NCBI GenBank assembly: GCA_006384855.1
Contig: VCJN01000650.1
Location: 142,471-206,470 of the forward strand
DNA: 64,000 bases
DNA from: Tetraselmis striata
Lineage: Eukaryota; Chlorophyta; Chlorodendrophyceae; Chlorodendrales; Chlorodendraceae
Direction: 5' to 3'
Shown here: positions 10,357 through 22,336 of the stretch, piece after piece
How positions within the stretch are numbered: the stretch's first letter is position 1
How the letters are laid out: each line of letters starts with the position of its first letter
Notes under the pieces: model-generated
Told to the model about the DNA's origin: nothing
Database searches by the model: none
Seen by the model: the letters and a program-made list of their open reading frames with translations, nothing else
Made by a program: the position numbers and the translations under genes

Positions 10357-12664
10357 GGTCTGCTGTTATGTCTCCGCACTCCTAAGTGCACCTGCAAGGG
10401 AGGAGGCATCACTGCGGGCCATGCTGATCGGAAGGGACAATTGCCGGTGTGAACATTCTAAGTGATCATACCGTCTAGTCTGGGCCATTATTGCGTTGTT
10501 ATCCTATATTATATGTTTCCCTTTAGGCGGCTAGACTTCGTGGCGAGGTGCAAAGCTGTTCTTGTGGGCGGCTTGATCTTGTAGCTAGCGAGGTAGTGGA
10601 AAGCTGCGTCTTTGCCAGCCGGATTATGTGGCGAAGCGTATCTGTACTGGCGAGCTGTACGCAAAGGGGGCCGCATCACACCGGTTCTTAGGGTCGAAGG
10701 ATAGAAGACGCTAGGCTAACGCGGAACGCTAAATACTCGCACTTGAACGTGCCACGTAGATCGAGGCATCACAGCAGCGTCACTTCCTGGCTTGACGAGT
10801 ATTCCAGAATACTCGTCACAAACCGTAACGGATACTTTTTGGGGGAGAATTCGATAGGAAAAAAACCCCCCCAAAAATAACGTTACGCGTAACGCATGTA
10901 TGACCCCGCGGTGCCGCTTTGCGTCGCACGATGCGCAAGATCCACAACCACCGCCGCCATGATCGGGCAGCATGACCCCACCCGCAGTTAAAAGTAAAAG
11001 TAAAGCTCGCTCCGGGACATTGGCCGAAGCTGCCCTAGCACCCCTCCCGTAGTACCCCCGCTGCGCGCCCCGGTTTCGAAGGGTCGTAGCCTGCGTCGAT
11101 GCGGCGGTGAACTGAGAGGACATGCAGCGAGGATCAACGTCAAGGGAACTGGAGGCGCGGGCCCCCTTCTCGGCCGACCGCCGGTGGTGCCGCTAAGCGC
11201 GAGCGGAACTACCACCCCCTGTGCCACGAGAGGAAAAAGTGACTACCATGTATTAGCGGGTAACGGGTAGCGGCGGCGGGGGTGGGTCAGGTGGCATTGG
11301 GCAATGGCCAATCGGGGCGGATACGGCTCGCAATGCCGCTGTTGACCGGGGCGCGGCAGCATGGAAACACCGGCCCGTGTGACGCGTGCCGGTGAGTCGC
11401 ACGAGCGTCTTGTATCCTCTTAGGTATATCGGTGATCGATTTAGCGGTGAGCGTAAAATTCTCAGCCAATCATATCGCAGTTTTCGCTGCGTTACGCGTT
11501 ACGCTCGCGTCTTCTATCTTTCGACCCTTACGTACCACCTCACGTACCGGGCTTGCAGTACTTACCGCTTAGTGTGGGCAAGGCGCGTACTATATGACTC
11601 CATGAAGGCGATACGCGGGTACCGTCCTTGTGATATCGTGCCGCATGTCAGCCCGTTGGGACCATTATAATGCTTGCTCGTGATGATCACGTGATGACCA
11701 TCATGAGATCAAGAGCAAAGACGCGAGGCGACGCGGCGCGTGACACGCGGCAGCATAGTACTCCGGGGTTGGGTGCAATTTTACCGAGTGAAATTAGTCC
11801 TAATACGCTACTGTCACAGCGTACAACGTTTCAGCGTACGCATGCGCGCGTACCGGGACTTGCTTACTTGGCATACCGGCGAATACTCGTCGCCTGACAT
11901 ACGGGTATCACTACTTTTAGTACCGGGAGTACTGCGTTGTATGTGTATGCCTGATGTCCAAGCAAGCAGTCACCCATGGCGCAACGACCAACTGTCTGTC
12001 GCTCAGCTCTCACACTTAGAACCACCGACAGACCTAGGGCCCGTACCAACGGCTAACTGCCGCCAACCACGGCGCCCGTGCATACCAATAGCGCGTGGGA
12101 AGGCCTAGGGGCTTAGTCGGCTCGCGCGCCCGCTGGATGCTTTAGCATCCTCTCGGCGCGCTGCCCGCCCACTCTTTGGCTTTCCAAACGTCTCATCCCC
12201 ACCCATCTTGTAACCACGCTACTACACCACAAACACCTCGGCTCTGTGCACATCACACCTGCACGTGCCTCGTCTATTGCAGCTGTTCTTCAGGGGCATT
12301 ACAGCCTGCAGTCGAGCTGCGAGTGATATCGCGCAGCAAGCAACGGTGGTGAGTCGATCGCGGTTACGCCTGTGTTGTTTGCGTCATGACGCCGGTCTTG
12401 CTTTACCTCCTGTGAACCCGTCGTACCGACTGCCTGGACTTGTCGACCGACCGACCGACCGATTAGCGTACCGAACGTGCCTGATCAGCACTGGCTTGCT
12501 TGTTGCCATATGCGAGCAGTCGGTATTGCGCGTCGTCGGTGGGTCGTGTCGTGATACCGTACGCGTACGCATATGCGCGCGTGGGGGCACTCGTAGTCCA
12601 TTCGCGAGAGGCATGTCGTGCGGCACAGGGTGAGGAGTGCTTGACGTATTTCGCGTCGATCGAC
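10357..12664. other. intergenic stretch without recognised gene
   Basis: About 2.3 kb with only short ORFs. It holds local palindromic words (for example GTTACGCGTAAC near 10,881, and a hairpin GGATGCTTTAGCATCC near 12,134). It also holds a 21-bp word at 12,170-12,190 whose reverse complement recurs at 12,883-12,903, in the leader of the following retrotransposon. Nothing else was recognised. Confidence 0.5.

Positions 12665-12693
<29 letters not shown>
12665..12693. repeat. (CA)n microsatellite
   Basis: A pure CA dinucleotide run of about 29 bp. Confidence 0.95.
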
Positions 12694-12695
<2 letters not shown>

Positions 12696-12780
12696 CTGTC
12701 ACGCCGAGTAACCAAGCAACTCGCACGCGTGCGTAGTGCCGGCCAATAGGGCCGACGGCACTGTGAGACGTACTTCTACT

Positions 12781-12902
12781 GGAGTCATAGGAACCGAGGC
12801 CAAGAGTCAGCAAGTCTTAGACAGAGACTTAGAGGCCAGGACACGTACATAAGACCACATGCCTAAGAGTCTGTTAGGCGATCGTTTGGAAAGCCAAAGA
12901 GT
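12781..12902. repeat. 122-bp direct repeat, first copy
   Basis: These 122 bases recur without any mismatch that I can see at 13,352-13,473, in the same orientation, 571 bp downstream. They lie just before the gag region of the Ty3/gypsy element and probably belong to its leader or to an LTR. No matching copy exists at the 3' side of the element. Confidence 0.85.
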
Positions 12903-13351
12903 GGCTGTTCCTAAGTGGTCTTAGTCCTGAACGCCCACATCCTAATACCCCCACTTAGACGCTGACCTCGAGGTTGTTCAGAGGACGCCCTCACCTCTTG
13001 CAGTGAGCCACGTCTTCACAAGTGGAGGGAGCAAGTCATCACAGTGCAACGTTCATCGGCGCCGATCTTCCGCGCTATTGTTGGCAAGGCACTGTGCAAG
13101 GCGCGCGTAGGAGGGATCGCCTACACCTACAACGCGTGCAACGAGCTGAGAGGAGCCGCGTGTGGTTATTATCTCAGCCTGGAGCGCGTTCGTCGGCAAC
13201 CGCTTCATCAACCTGTTCAGTCCAGACTTCTGCGCGCCAATTGGGGGGGGAGCAGTCACTGAGCAAGGCGCATGTCAGAGGGAGAGAGCCCGCGCCAACT
13301 CAACCGACGCTTCACGAGGAGTACCGGAGCACATGTGGCAGCACCCTTATT

Positions 13352-13473
13352 GGAGTCATAGGAACCGAGGCCAAGAGTCAGCAAGTCTTAGACAGAGACT
13401 TAGAGGCCAGGACACGTACATAAGACCACATGCCTAAGAGTCTGTTAGGCGATCGTTTGGAAAGCCAAAGAGT
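13352..13473. repeat. 122-bp direct repeat, second copy
   Basis: Second identical copy of the block at 12,781-12,902. The sequence that follows leads directly into the gag-side region of the retrotransposon. Confidence 0.85.
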
Positions 13474-13969
13474 CTTGCGTCAAGCGCTCCGTGACGCCAT
13501 GGCGCAGCGGGGGGAGACCCCAGCGCCGTAGGATCTGGAACACCATCAAGACGACGGCCACCTGGCAGTCAGCACTACGTGCCCAATCATATAATGGGTG
13601 ACCTGAGTGCAGCGGAGGAGCGCATCTACGAGGAGCGAGAAGACGCGCGGACAATCGCCGGTGGTTTACGCAAGGAGACAACACCACGCCATGAGCGCTT
13701 CGACGGCGCTACCTCAATATGGACGGAGTGGTTCAGTTCATACAACGCCAACGTGTTGGTGCCATACGCGCTTGCCAAGGCGCCACCAAGATCAGCCCCG
13801 AGGGCTGACGGAGCTGGTTCATAGGAGGGCGAGAGCACCGGACCGGAGTGGGTTTTCAGCCCGGCGGACTCCCTTCAGCTTCTTCAAGAGTACTCGAGAT
13901 CAACGCCGTCACCATGCCCATCATCGATCAATGGCAGAAGGACACTCTACGCTATCAACAACAAACTCT

Positions 13970-14860
13970 CCGCTTCGACCCTGCATCCGGACTCTATTAC
14001 GGATGAGAGTGCCATCGCGCGAGGATGCGGACGCCTTTCACGAGTTCCGTTATCGACGCTACGTGGAGCTCTTTGAGACCAAGTTCAACGAGGCGCCGAA
14101 GATGCGCACTAGGTACGACGCCTACACCCGTGAGGGCTTCCGCGAGACCCCTGCTAGCTTGGCGATGACTCTTCGCGAGCTCAAGACGCATCTACCGGAC
14201 CTCACGTGGGACAAGGTCAACCAGAAAGCGTTCGACGTCATGATCTCTGTGTGGCGCTCTATTCCGGCGCTCAAGCAGTCCCTCGACGCTGGCTTCCACA
14301 AGCTCAAGGACATCGCTGTTCTACCTCAGTCTCATGAGGACCGCTTGGCCGAGATAGCTGCGGAGGTCGAGCGCTATGAGGACATCGTGAGGAAGGATGA
14401 GATTCGAATGGCGGAGGCCTTGACGGCTGCCCAACACTTCGCGGAACTGACTGGAGCATCGGCGCCGGCAGCTAGTGGATGACGGCAGCACGGCACCTGC
14501 AATCAAGAACCGGTCATCACATGGACCATGGTCAACGGACGTCGTGTGCGAGCGCAGCTTGTCGTCGTGAAGGACACCCACCAGATCCGCCCGTTGTGCG
14601 AGGCTTGCACAAAGGCGCGTGGACGTGGCATCTTTCACGGAGCCAACTACCGAGAGTGTGCCAACAAGTTCGGCTCAACCATGTAAGTCAACGATGCCGC
14701 TGGTGGCCGTGGCGGCCGTGGAGGCGGCCGAGGCGCAGGCCGCGGTGTCCGTGGAGGTCATGGCGGTGGACGCGGCGATGGAGGCATACCCGGAGGCGGA
14801 CGAGGACCGTGCTGGAACGCTGGGTGCGACGGCGCTCACAACTTCACTGAGTGCGACAAG
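13970..14860 (+). other. gag region of the Ty3/gypsy element
   Basis: Predicted helical, charged protein typical of a gag capsid region (DADAFHEFRYRRYVELFE and following), then a Gly/Arg-rich stretch. At 14,810-14,854 lies a zinc-knuckle-like motif with spacing C-x4-C-x3-H-x4-C, a small variant of the usual retroviral CCHC spacing C-x2-C-x4-H-x4-C. Treated as a fossil part of the element. Confidence 0.6.
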
Positions 14861-16029
14861 CCAATCACTGACCCTACGCTCATCGCACGACTGAAGCGCA
14901 ACCAGCGGGAGCGAGAGCGTCGCCTTGCCTATGGACAACAACGCGGATGGACTATGGACGTGGAGACCGGACTGTCCAAGCTCGAGATGGACTTGGCGAG
15001 GAAAGCCGGACACATGCTCAATGGGCAACACGACGCCCATGCTGACGAAGCAGCGACATCATCAACAATGGCAGACCTGGAGGCCATGTTCTCTCGCATC
15101 CTCGAGAAGTCTCAAGCTGCCCATGGTGCTACGGGTGCCATGCGCTTGGCCGTGGAGGTGCCGGACCCCTTTCTGGATTGCGTTGACACCGACGATCACG
15201 GCACTTTGCTACATGGAGCGTCGTGTGTGGAGCTGCCCGTGCGTGAGCTGTGTGAAGTCTTCTTTGGAGCTCCAGGTCGTGCGCAACCTGTGGGGGCTGA
15301 CCGGACGCCGGAGTCGACTGTACCAAGACCGCGTGGACGCCCGGCAGTGCTGCCTCCAGGATCAACGCGGAACCCTGAACTTCGCATGCGCCAACCCACA
15401 TGGGACGCCCAACGCGAGCAACTCACCAAGCAGCGGCCCCAAGGCTTTGAGCCGGCAGTCGAGCAGGAGGCTCCTGCGTCCTACGAGGGCCGCCGTGGAA
15501 GAGGAGCGATCACCTCGGACATGTTGGACATCCGCAATCAGCCGCTCCTGCAGCATCTGTGCACCGCGCTACAACACGCCAAGTTCCCTGATCTACCCGT
15601 TGCTGTGGTATCGGACATGACACCCGAGCATGCTGCAAGGTGGTTGGAGGCACGCGACACTGCACTGCGTGGAGGACTTGACACTCGTGACCACATGGCC
15701 GTGGCATGGGAGACGGTGCTTCAGCAAGCCGCCCGACGCTTCGAGGCGACAGCGCGGCTCACCTGGGTTGACTACACGCACCTCGACTTGACGCGCGTCT
15801 TTCCCGCAGCCGTGCAGAGCGTCTACGGTCTGTCTCTCCCACGCGCCAGTGTCCCGCCACTGTCCTCGCCATCAGCGGAGCCCCAAGCCAACATTCATCC
15901 AGTGGACGTGGTGCAACATGGCGTCAAGCCTCTGGAGTCTCGGCGCCAGCTGTCAGCGACATCTTCGGAACTTCAGCAGTTGCGAGAGGTGCAACGCAGC
16001 GCATACCCTGACTACCCGGAGTATGACCG

Positions 16030-16400
16030 CCACACTGCTTTCTACGTGGACTGCAAGTTGACCGTCATCGTCATTGGCGGCGTGCGCATCCTGATGGCCT
16101 TGTTAGACACCGGCTGCGACTACAACGGTGTGCACCGGCGAGTGGTGGCTCGCATGAAGCCGGGCGAGGCGGACGCCACGCTGCAGTCCATGTCCATGCA
16201 AGGCATTGGCGGCAAGATGGAGATGCAGCGCCTTGTGGGGCGCATCTCCTACGTGATCAACCCGGACACTAATTGGGAGCGCAAGTTTGAGTGGCCATCG
16301 TTCGCCATTCTTGAAGGCGGTCATCTTTTAGATGTCATCTTGTGCACATCCGTCATGGCGCACCTTGGCATGGTCATCGATGTGGGGGGGCATACTGCCT
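16030..16400 (+). other. aspartic protease domain of the Ty3/gypsy element
   Basis: The hydrophobic-hydrophobic-DTG signature (MALLDTGCDYNGV) near 16,095-16,133 and a later hydrophobic LLDVILC segment fit a retropepsin fold. It lies between gag and the methyltransferase region. Confidence 0.65.
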
Positions 16401-16553
16401 CATACCGCCCAGATCCCCACGATCTCAGCCGCCACGTCGCTGTGCCGCTGAAGCATCACAACATGCCCAAGCTCCAAGTCCGGCGCAGGCTGCCGCACGC
16501 AACGCTGACCGTGTTGGCATCGGACGGCCCATCTCCCGGACTGCCGTCAGGAG

Positions 16554-16555
<2 letters not shown>

Positions 16556-16584
<29 letters not shown>

Positions 16585-16585
16585 G
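16556..16585. repeat. poly-G run, 30 nt
   Basis: A pure G run inside the retrotransposon, between its protease region and the acidic linker. Confidence 0.95.
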
Positions 16586-17219
16586 CGAGGCCCGATGCCG
16601 CAGCCAACCTGACCTCTTCATTCTCCTTCAATATCCGGATCGAGCTGCAAGCGGACAACGTGGGCGCCGACGCTGCAGTGCAGCCGGAGCAGCAGGACGA
16701 CGACGATGAGCTACCGGAGCTTGTAGCCGACTCAGATGACGAGGAGGACTTTGTGCCCTGTTGGGTAGAGGAAGTGCCCGACCATGTTGCCAACGTCATT
16801 GCGTCATGCTTCACCCTGCGCGCCAGTCCCATGGATGCCGACTCTGACAGCAATGAGGAGCTGCCGGGCCTGGTGGAGGACTCCAACGATGATGACGATG
16901 TCTATGTGGAGCTCACCATCATGACACAGACGGAGCCGGAGGTCGAGGCAGCGCTTGATAGCGAATCACTGGCCGCGGGCGCATGTTACGCCCTTCGCAC
17001 GGAGGACCCCAACACTGACAAGCTGCAGGAGCCGGACTGCCCAGCAGACGATGAGGAGCTGGAGGACGGCACTGCAATGTCATTGAGGGAACACGAGGAC
17101 GAGATACCGGACTGGAGGGAGCTCCGGAGGCAGCGTCAAGCTGCCGGACGGCTGCACTTGAGCGGCCTTACACTGGAGTGTTTGGCGCTCGTGCGCGCTG
17201 TGCCGCATTCGACGCCGGA

Positions 17220-18370
17220 GCTGGCCTACATCATCGACCTCGACCGGACCGGAGGCAAGAAGGGGCGTGCCAAGCAAGGGCTCTTGTTCGCTGGCATGCT
17301 GTCGGCGTTGTTCACCAACCTCGTCGACGGGTACCACTATGAGCTGATACAGATCGTGGATCGTATGCTCCGGAGCGCGGCTCATCGGCAGCGCGTGCTG
17401 CAACAGCTCGAGTGGATGCACCAGCGGTGGCCCGTGCAACTTCCTCGCAATGCGTTCGAGAAGTGCTTCTCTCTTAGCGACGAGTTGGAGCATGACGTGG
17501 AGCAAATCACAGCACCAGCCACCCTAAGGCACCTGCCGGAGCTGGACGAGCTACGCGTTGAGCCTCCTTGTCAGGACGTGTCATCGATGGGCACTCAGCA
17601 TGGACTACGTGGTGCGCGTACTGGAGTGATAGTCCCGTTGGCAGAGGCGATGAGCGAGCTCAACTGCATGCTGGCCAAGGCACGAGGCGTCAAGGAGTAC
17701 TGGGCTGCTCCCGCGCAGTATGGATACGTTATCGAGAACGTGATACCGGCCGCGGCGAGCCGACGCAGCCTTGAGGTGCAGGAGTTCATCGACTTCATGG
17801 CCCGTGTCTTCGGCGAGCCCAACGCGCATCATGCCCACAAATGTGGAGACGCCTCTCTTCGCTCTGCTTTGTGGTGGACCAACACCTTCACTCAGCACTA
17901 CTACAAAGCTGTGCAACACGAGTTTGAGCGGCCGCCGCGCGAGACCTACGCACAGATTGTGGAGCGTTGCAGCGGTGGGCTGCTTCGCGCTCAACTGGCA
18001 ACGCCCACACGCTCAGGCAGGCACAGTGCTGGGGGGGCTCAACGTTGCCGGTCGGCGCATGATTTATGCGCCCAAGTCAGTCAGCACGCCCAACACGCGG
18101 ACGCAGCGCCTCCGACCTGGGGGGGGGCGCCCGGCTCAGGAATGGTGGAGGTTGTTGGCATCGACCCGCCGCAATACCGTCCGTCATCAGCCGTCATGCG
18201 CGAGGCGTGCCCTCTCGACAGAGACTATGCTGGCTTCTACACCCGGCAGGAGCTAGGCTTCACTGAGGAGGAGATGGTGATTGCCATCGGAAATGTTTGT
18301 GCGCCGACATCGGTGTCGGTCATGAACCGGTGTGCTGTCGCCTATGCGCACGAGCGCAGACATCAACATA
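17220..18370 (+). other. cytosine-C5 DNA methyltransferase domain inside the retrotransposon
   Basis: This region has the ordered hallmarks of C5 methyltransferases and reads most like the DNMT3/DRM type. Motif I-like: GLLFAGMLSALFTNLVDGY (about 17,280). Motif IV with the catalytic cysteine: PPCQDVSSMG, whose codons start at 17,563. Then GLRGARTGVIVPLAEAM, which aligns with the GL..GTGRL helix region of DNMT3. Motif VI: YVIENV, with ENV codons at 17,734-17,742. Motif VIII-like: GDASLRSALWWTN (about 17,850). A late FYTRQELGFTEEEM followed by IGNVCAPTSVSVM (about 18,235-18,330) resembles motifs IX-X (MGFP and GN..SVPV). Members of this family transfer methyl groups from S-adenosylmethionine to cytosine in DNA. 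The segment sits where no Ty3/gypsy domain is expected, between protease and reverse transcriptase. Confidence 0.75.
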
Positions 18371-19199
18371 TGCTGCAAGCTGTTTGTGCAACGACGATTG
18401 AGGAGGACGCCCCTACCGGCACAGCAGTTGAAGATCATTCGGTCAACACGCAAGAGCTGCGCGCCGCACAGCACGAGCTCCGCCGCTCAACTGCTGCCGC
18501 CGTGGAGGCAGAGATGGAGCATGCCATCAACATGGCTACACTCAAGCAAGGCCCTAGGGTGAAACCTCCTGACAACCCACGCAAAGCAGCGCGAGTGACC
18601 AAGGCAGGGCGCCGTTAAGAGGAGGAGCAGCGCCAAGCGACTCGAGCGACGGAGCGGGAGGTCGCCAAGGCTCGGCGCCGAGTGTTGGCAGCTGACCACA
18701 CGGCCCGAGGTGTTGCCAGCGATCATAAGGCTGCCAAACCAAGACCCCGTCGAGGTAGAGCTGCTACCGGACGCAAAAAAATCAGCGCGGCGTTGACACT
18801 TCTGATGTGGCTAGCCCTTTTGGGCCCCGCGGGCTTCGTCGCCGCTGGCGTCGGTTCGCGTGCTGGCTGATGGCGGATATCTTTGGTGGAGCGCAAGAGA
18901 ATCCTGCATGGGCCACATCACATGTGGACGGTGTTGACGACAAAGCTGCAGCGGATGGATGGAGAGAGAAAGCCATGCAGCTCTCGTGAAGTGCTATGCC
19001 GCATACGCCAACGAGAAGCATCTCGGTAAGGAATCACCAACAGTGAAGGTAACGAGCAAGCTCATCAACCCCAAGGACTCCAAGCAGCCTCACCACTGGG
19101 CGATATCGGAAGACTGGAAGGACAAGGAGGGCTTCGCAACACTGATGGACTCAGATCCGGAGTGATACGCGTGGGGTCTGGACGACTTGCGTGCCGTTG

Positions 19200-20530
19200 A
19201 CGCCGAGCCCTATGACTTCCAGCTGGTCGACTACAACCCAGTCTTCAAGCGCCAGAATCACCTTGCCCATCGAGAGCAAGAGTGGGCTAACGATTGGGTC
19301 AAGAAGTTGGAGAAGGCAGGCATCGTGGGCGAGATCGAGAGCCATTATGCTGCACCAGTCATCGTGGCGCCGAAGAAGGACGAGCATGACGCATGGACCG
19401 ATCTTCGCTATGCGGTGGACTATCGTGGGCTCAACGAGCGTACCATCCGCGATCAATACCCGTGTCCGACTGCGGACGAGCTCATGACGCGCATGGAAGG
19501 AGCTTCACGATTCACCGCGACTGATTGCACGAAGGCATTTCATCAGCGCCGAGTGTCGCACAAGCCGTCCGGACCCGATGGATTGTCATCGCAGCAACGC
19601 CTCGCGTTCCATGCAGGCAATCGGCTGCTAACCTTCAAACGCATGCCCTTCGGACACAAGAACTGTGTGGCAGCATGGCAACGCGTTGTGGATCAAGCGC
19701 TCGCTGGTTTGGACTTCGCATTCGCTTCGCGGACGATGTACTGATTTTCAGTCATGACGATGAGCACGAGCACATGCGGCGTGTGCGCATTGTGTTTGAT
19801 CGACTCAAGGCCCGGGGAGTACATGTCTCTCCACCCAAGACACGTCTCGGACTGTCACGAGTGACCTTTCTTGGTCATATTGTCAGCGGAGCAGGCGTGG
19901 AGCCTATGGCTGACAAGGTGGATCCCATCAACTCTCTTCCGGCGCCGAAGAATGTCAGTGATGTGCGCCATTTCCTCGGGATGGCCACCTACTACTGCCG
20001 TTTCTTGGAGAGCTTCTCGCTCGTGAAGGCACCCTTGACAGCTTTGACCAAGAAGCATGCGCCGTGGAATCGGGGCGCAGCCGAGCAACAATCCTTCGAC
20101 GCCATCAAGACCATGATGGTTTCGGCGCCGGTGCTGCGCCATCCTGATTGGCGTCGCCCGTTTGTGCTGCACACCGATTGGTCTCGAGCTGGAGTAGGGG
20201 CGTGCCTTTCGCAGGTGGACGACAATGGCGTGGAGTATGCCGTGTCTATTGCGTCGCGCATGAACACCCCCGTGGAGGCAGACCTGTCTAGCTACGAGGG
20301 AGAGGTCGGCGCGGTCGTGTGGGCTGTTCAACGCTTCCGCTACTACCTGTACGGCAACCACTTCCAGCTCATCACTGACTGCAAGGCCATGGAGTGGCTG
20401 CGGACGACAGCAAGGCTGCGAGGCAAGCTTGCTAGGTGGAGCCTCATCCTTGCGGAGTACGACTTCAGTATCAAGCACCGTCCGGGCAAGGACAACATCG
20501 TGCCGGACTTGCTCAGTCGGCGTCCAATGC
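19200..20530 (+). other. reverse transcriptase and RNase H of the Ty3/gypsy element
   Basis: Reverse transcriptase landmarks: APVIVAPKKD, RYAVDYRGLNERTI, FKRMPFGHKN, the catalytic FADDVLIFS and FLGHIVSGAGVEP. RNase H landmarks: FVLHTDWSRAGVGACLSQ, SSYEGEVGAVVWAV, FQLITDCKAMEWL and KHRPGKDNIVPDLLSR. The order and motifs are typical Ty3/gypsy. Confidence 0.85.
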
Positions 20531-20929
20531 CAGCGGAGCCAGTAAAGGCCACCTCAGACGCCGCCGGCACCACCACTGCAATCGCCACTCAGAGGAGGTC
20601 GCTAGCCGCGATGGCAGATGCGTCTGCTATGTTTGGTGGCTGCACACCCAACAAGTGCCTTGGAAGGACGCCCGCGCTACCCTCAGCACACGCAGCGTTT
20701 GCAACACAGTGTATCGCAATGTCCTTCACAGCAGGTGTCTACGCTAGCCAGGAGCTTCATTGGCCTACCCGGGACGTGTGGAGCAGCCCCGTGGCTATCT
20801 CTTACCTGCGAGGTGAGACCACGCCAGCCGACGTGTCAGTGGAGGTGTGGCAGCAGCTTGTGCGCCGCTGCGCCAAGTACAGCTGTCACAACGACAAGGT
20901 GAGGCTGCACACTGGAGACACTGCCCGTG

Positions 20930-22010
20930 AGGTGCCCAGGCCTGAAGAGCGACCACACGCGATTCACCGAGTACACGCCAGCATTGGCCACCTTGGCCGC
21001 GACCGCACGTACCAAGTGTTGGCCCGCCACTTTGTATGGCCGGGCATGCACAAAGACGTCGGCGCCATGGTCAAGCAGTGCCGCGCATGCGATCGCGTCA
21101 AAGCGTCGTTCAACCAGAAGCACGATCGTCTCAAGCCCATGCCACTGTTTGGGCTCTTCTATCGCTTCAGCGTGGACTCAGCCGGACAGCTGCCGACTAG
21201 CAACGAGGGCCACAAGTACGTGATCGTCATCGTGGAGCACTTCAGCAAGTGGATCGAGCTGGTGCCTGTCCGCGACCTCGAGGCGTCTACGACTGCCAAG
21301 GCGTTCCATGAGCGCGTGTTGGCCCGTTATGGGGCACCCGCGGAGGTCGTCACAGACAATGGCACTGAATATCAAGGCGCGTTCCGCAAGCAGTTGGAGC
21401 GCCATGGCATTCAGCCCGTGGATATTCCGCCAGGGCATCCCCAAGACAATGGCATGGCGGAGCGCATCGTTCAAGTCTTGAAGGTGGCACTTCGGAAAGT
21501 TGTGCCAACTCTCGGCACTGCCTCTTGGCACTCGTGGATGCCAGTGATCGAGCTTGGCTATCGCGTCAGCAAGCAAGCAACAACCGGCTACAGCCCGTAC
21601 TTTCTTATGTTTGGCCGTGATCATGTGGCGCCGGACCATGTTCGCGCGCCGTTGGAGGAGCCGATCGACATGGACAACGACATCATCAACCTAATCACAC
21701 AGCGGTCTGATATGCTGAGGGCTGCCATGCCTAAGGCATTCGAGAGGGCGCTGCAAGCTCAACAGCGCGATGTGGTGCGCTACCGCAAGGTTCGGCGCGG
21801 CGATGTGCAACCTCGGCGCCACCGCTTCGAGATCGGCAACTACGTCTACGTGGCGCAGCCCCCGCTGAACACCCTTGACGTCCGTACCGCCCGCACCATC
21901 CTGTGTGTTGTGGAGATCTTGGAGTCCGGATGGCTGCGTTTGTCCGGATCCGACGGCAACGAGATTCAAGTGCACATGGACAACTGCGCGCCGTGCCACT
22001 TGTCCAACTT
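20930..22010 (+). other. integrase of the Ty3/gypsy element
   Basis: A zinc-binding HHCC head (HRVHASIGHLGRDRTY ... CRACDRVK) precedes the core with FSVDSAGQLPTS, EVVTDNGTEYQGAF and a DNGMAERI helix. A GPY/F-like C-terminal module (VVEILESGWLRLSG) follows. Known role: insertion of element cDNA. Confidence 0.85.
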
Positions 22011-22039
22011 TGTGCCAGCGCGGTATGGCCGCGGCATGC

Positions 22040-22195
22040 CAGCATGCAAAGGTTGCGGCAGCGACAGCATTGCAGCCCCACGACTCATCTGCGACAAGTG
22101 CCAAGCCATGGTGCATGTGGCGTGCGCCATGTGGCAAGGCAGAGTTACATTCTGGCGAGGAGTGGCTATGCCCCGACTGCGCGCCGCCACTACGC
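22040..22195 (+). other. PHD-like zinc finger at the integrase C-terminus
   Basis: Cys/His spacing C-x2-C, then ICDKC, then VHVACAMW, matches the first half of a PHD finger (C-x2-C, C-x2-C, H-x2-C), with the conserved aromatic residue after the last Cys. In chromoviruses a chromodomain occupies this position. PHD fingers read histone H3 tails, so a role in targeting is a reasonable inference. Confidence 0.6.
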
Positions 22196-22324
22196 CGCTG
22201 ACGCTGCAGCATGATATGCTGCCTCCAGACAAGCCATCTTCGACGACAATCATCAGCCAACATCATCTTTTCTTCATGTCGTCGGCCGCGCACTTCCGTC
22301 TTGGACTCAACACCTGTGGAGGTG

Positions 22325-22336
22325 AGTGGGGGGGAG
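22325..22336 (+). promoter_or_regulatory. polypurine-tract-like stretch at the element's 3' side
   Basis: A G-rich run with few pyrimidines directly after the last coding similarity of the Ty3/gypsy element. This is the expected place for a polypurine tract just before a 3' LTR. No LTR could be matched after it. Confidence 0.35.

Noticed and set aside
13498-13515. TGGCGCAGCGG near the gag side of the DNMT element as a primer-binding site
   Set aside because: It resembles the sense strand of a tRNA 5' half rather than the complement of a tRNA 3' end, and the LTR border is not known.
19855-20478. 207-residue minus-strand ORF opposite the reverse transcriptase region
   Set aside because: Shadow of the strongly biased coding frame on the plus strand; no domain of its own.
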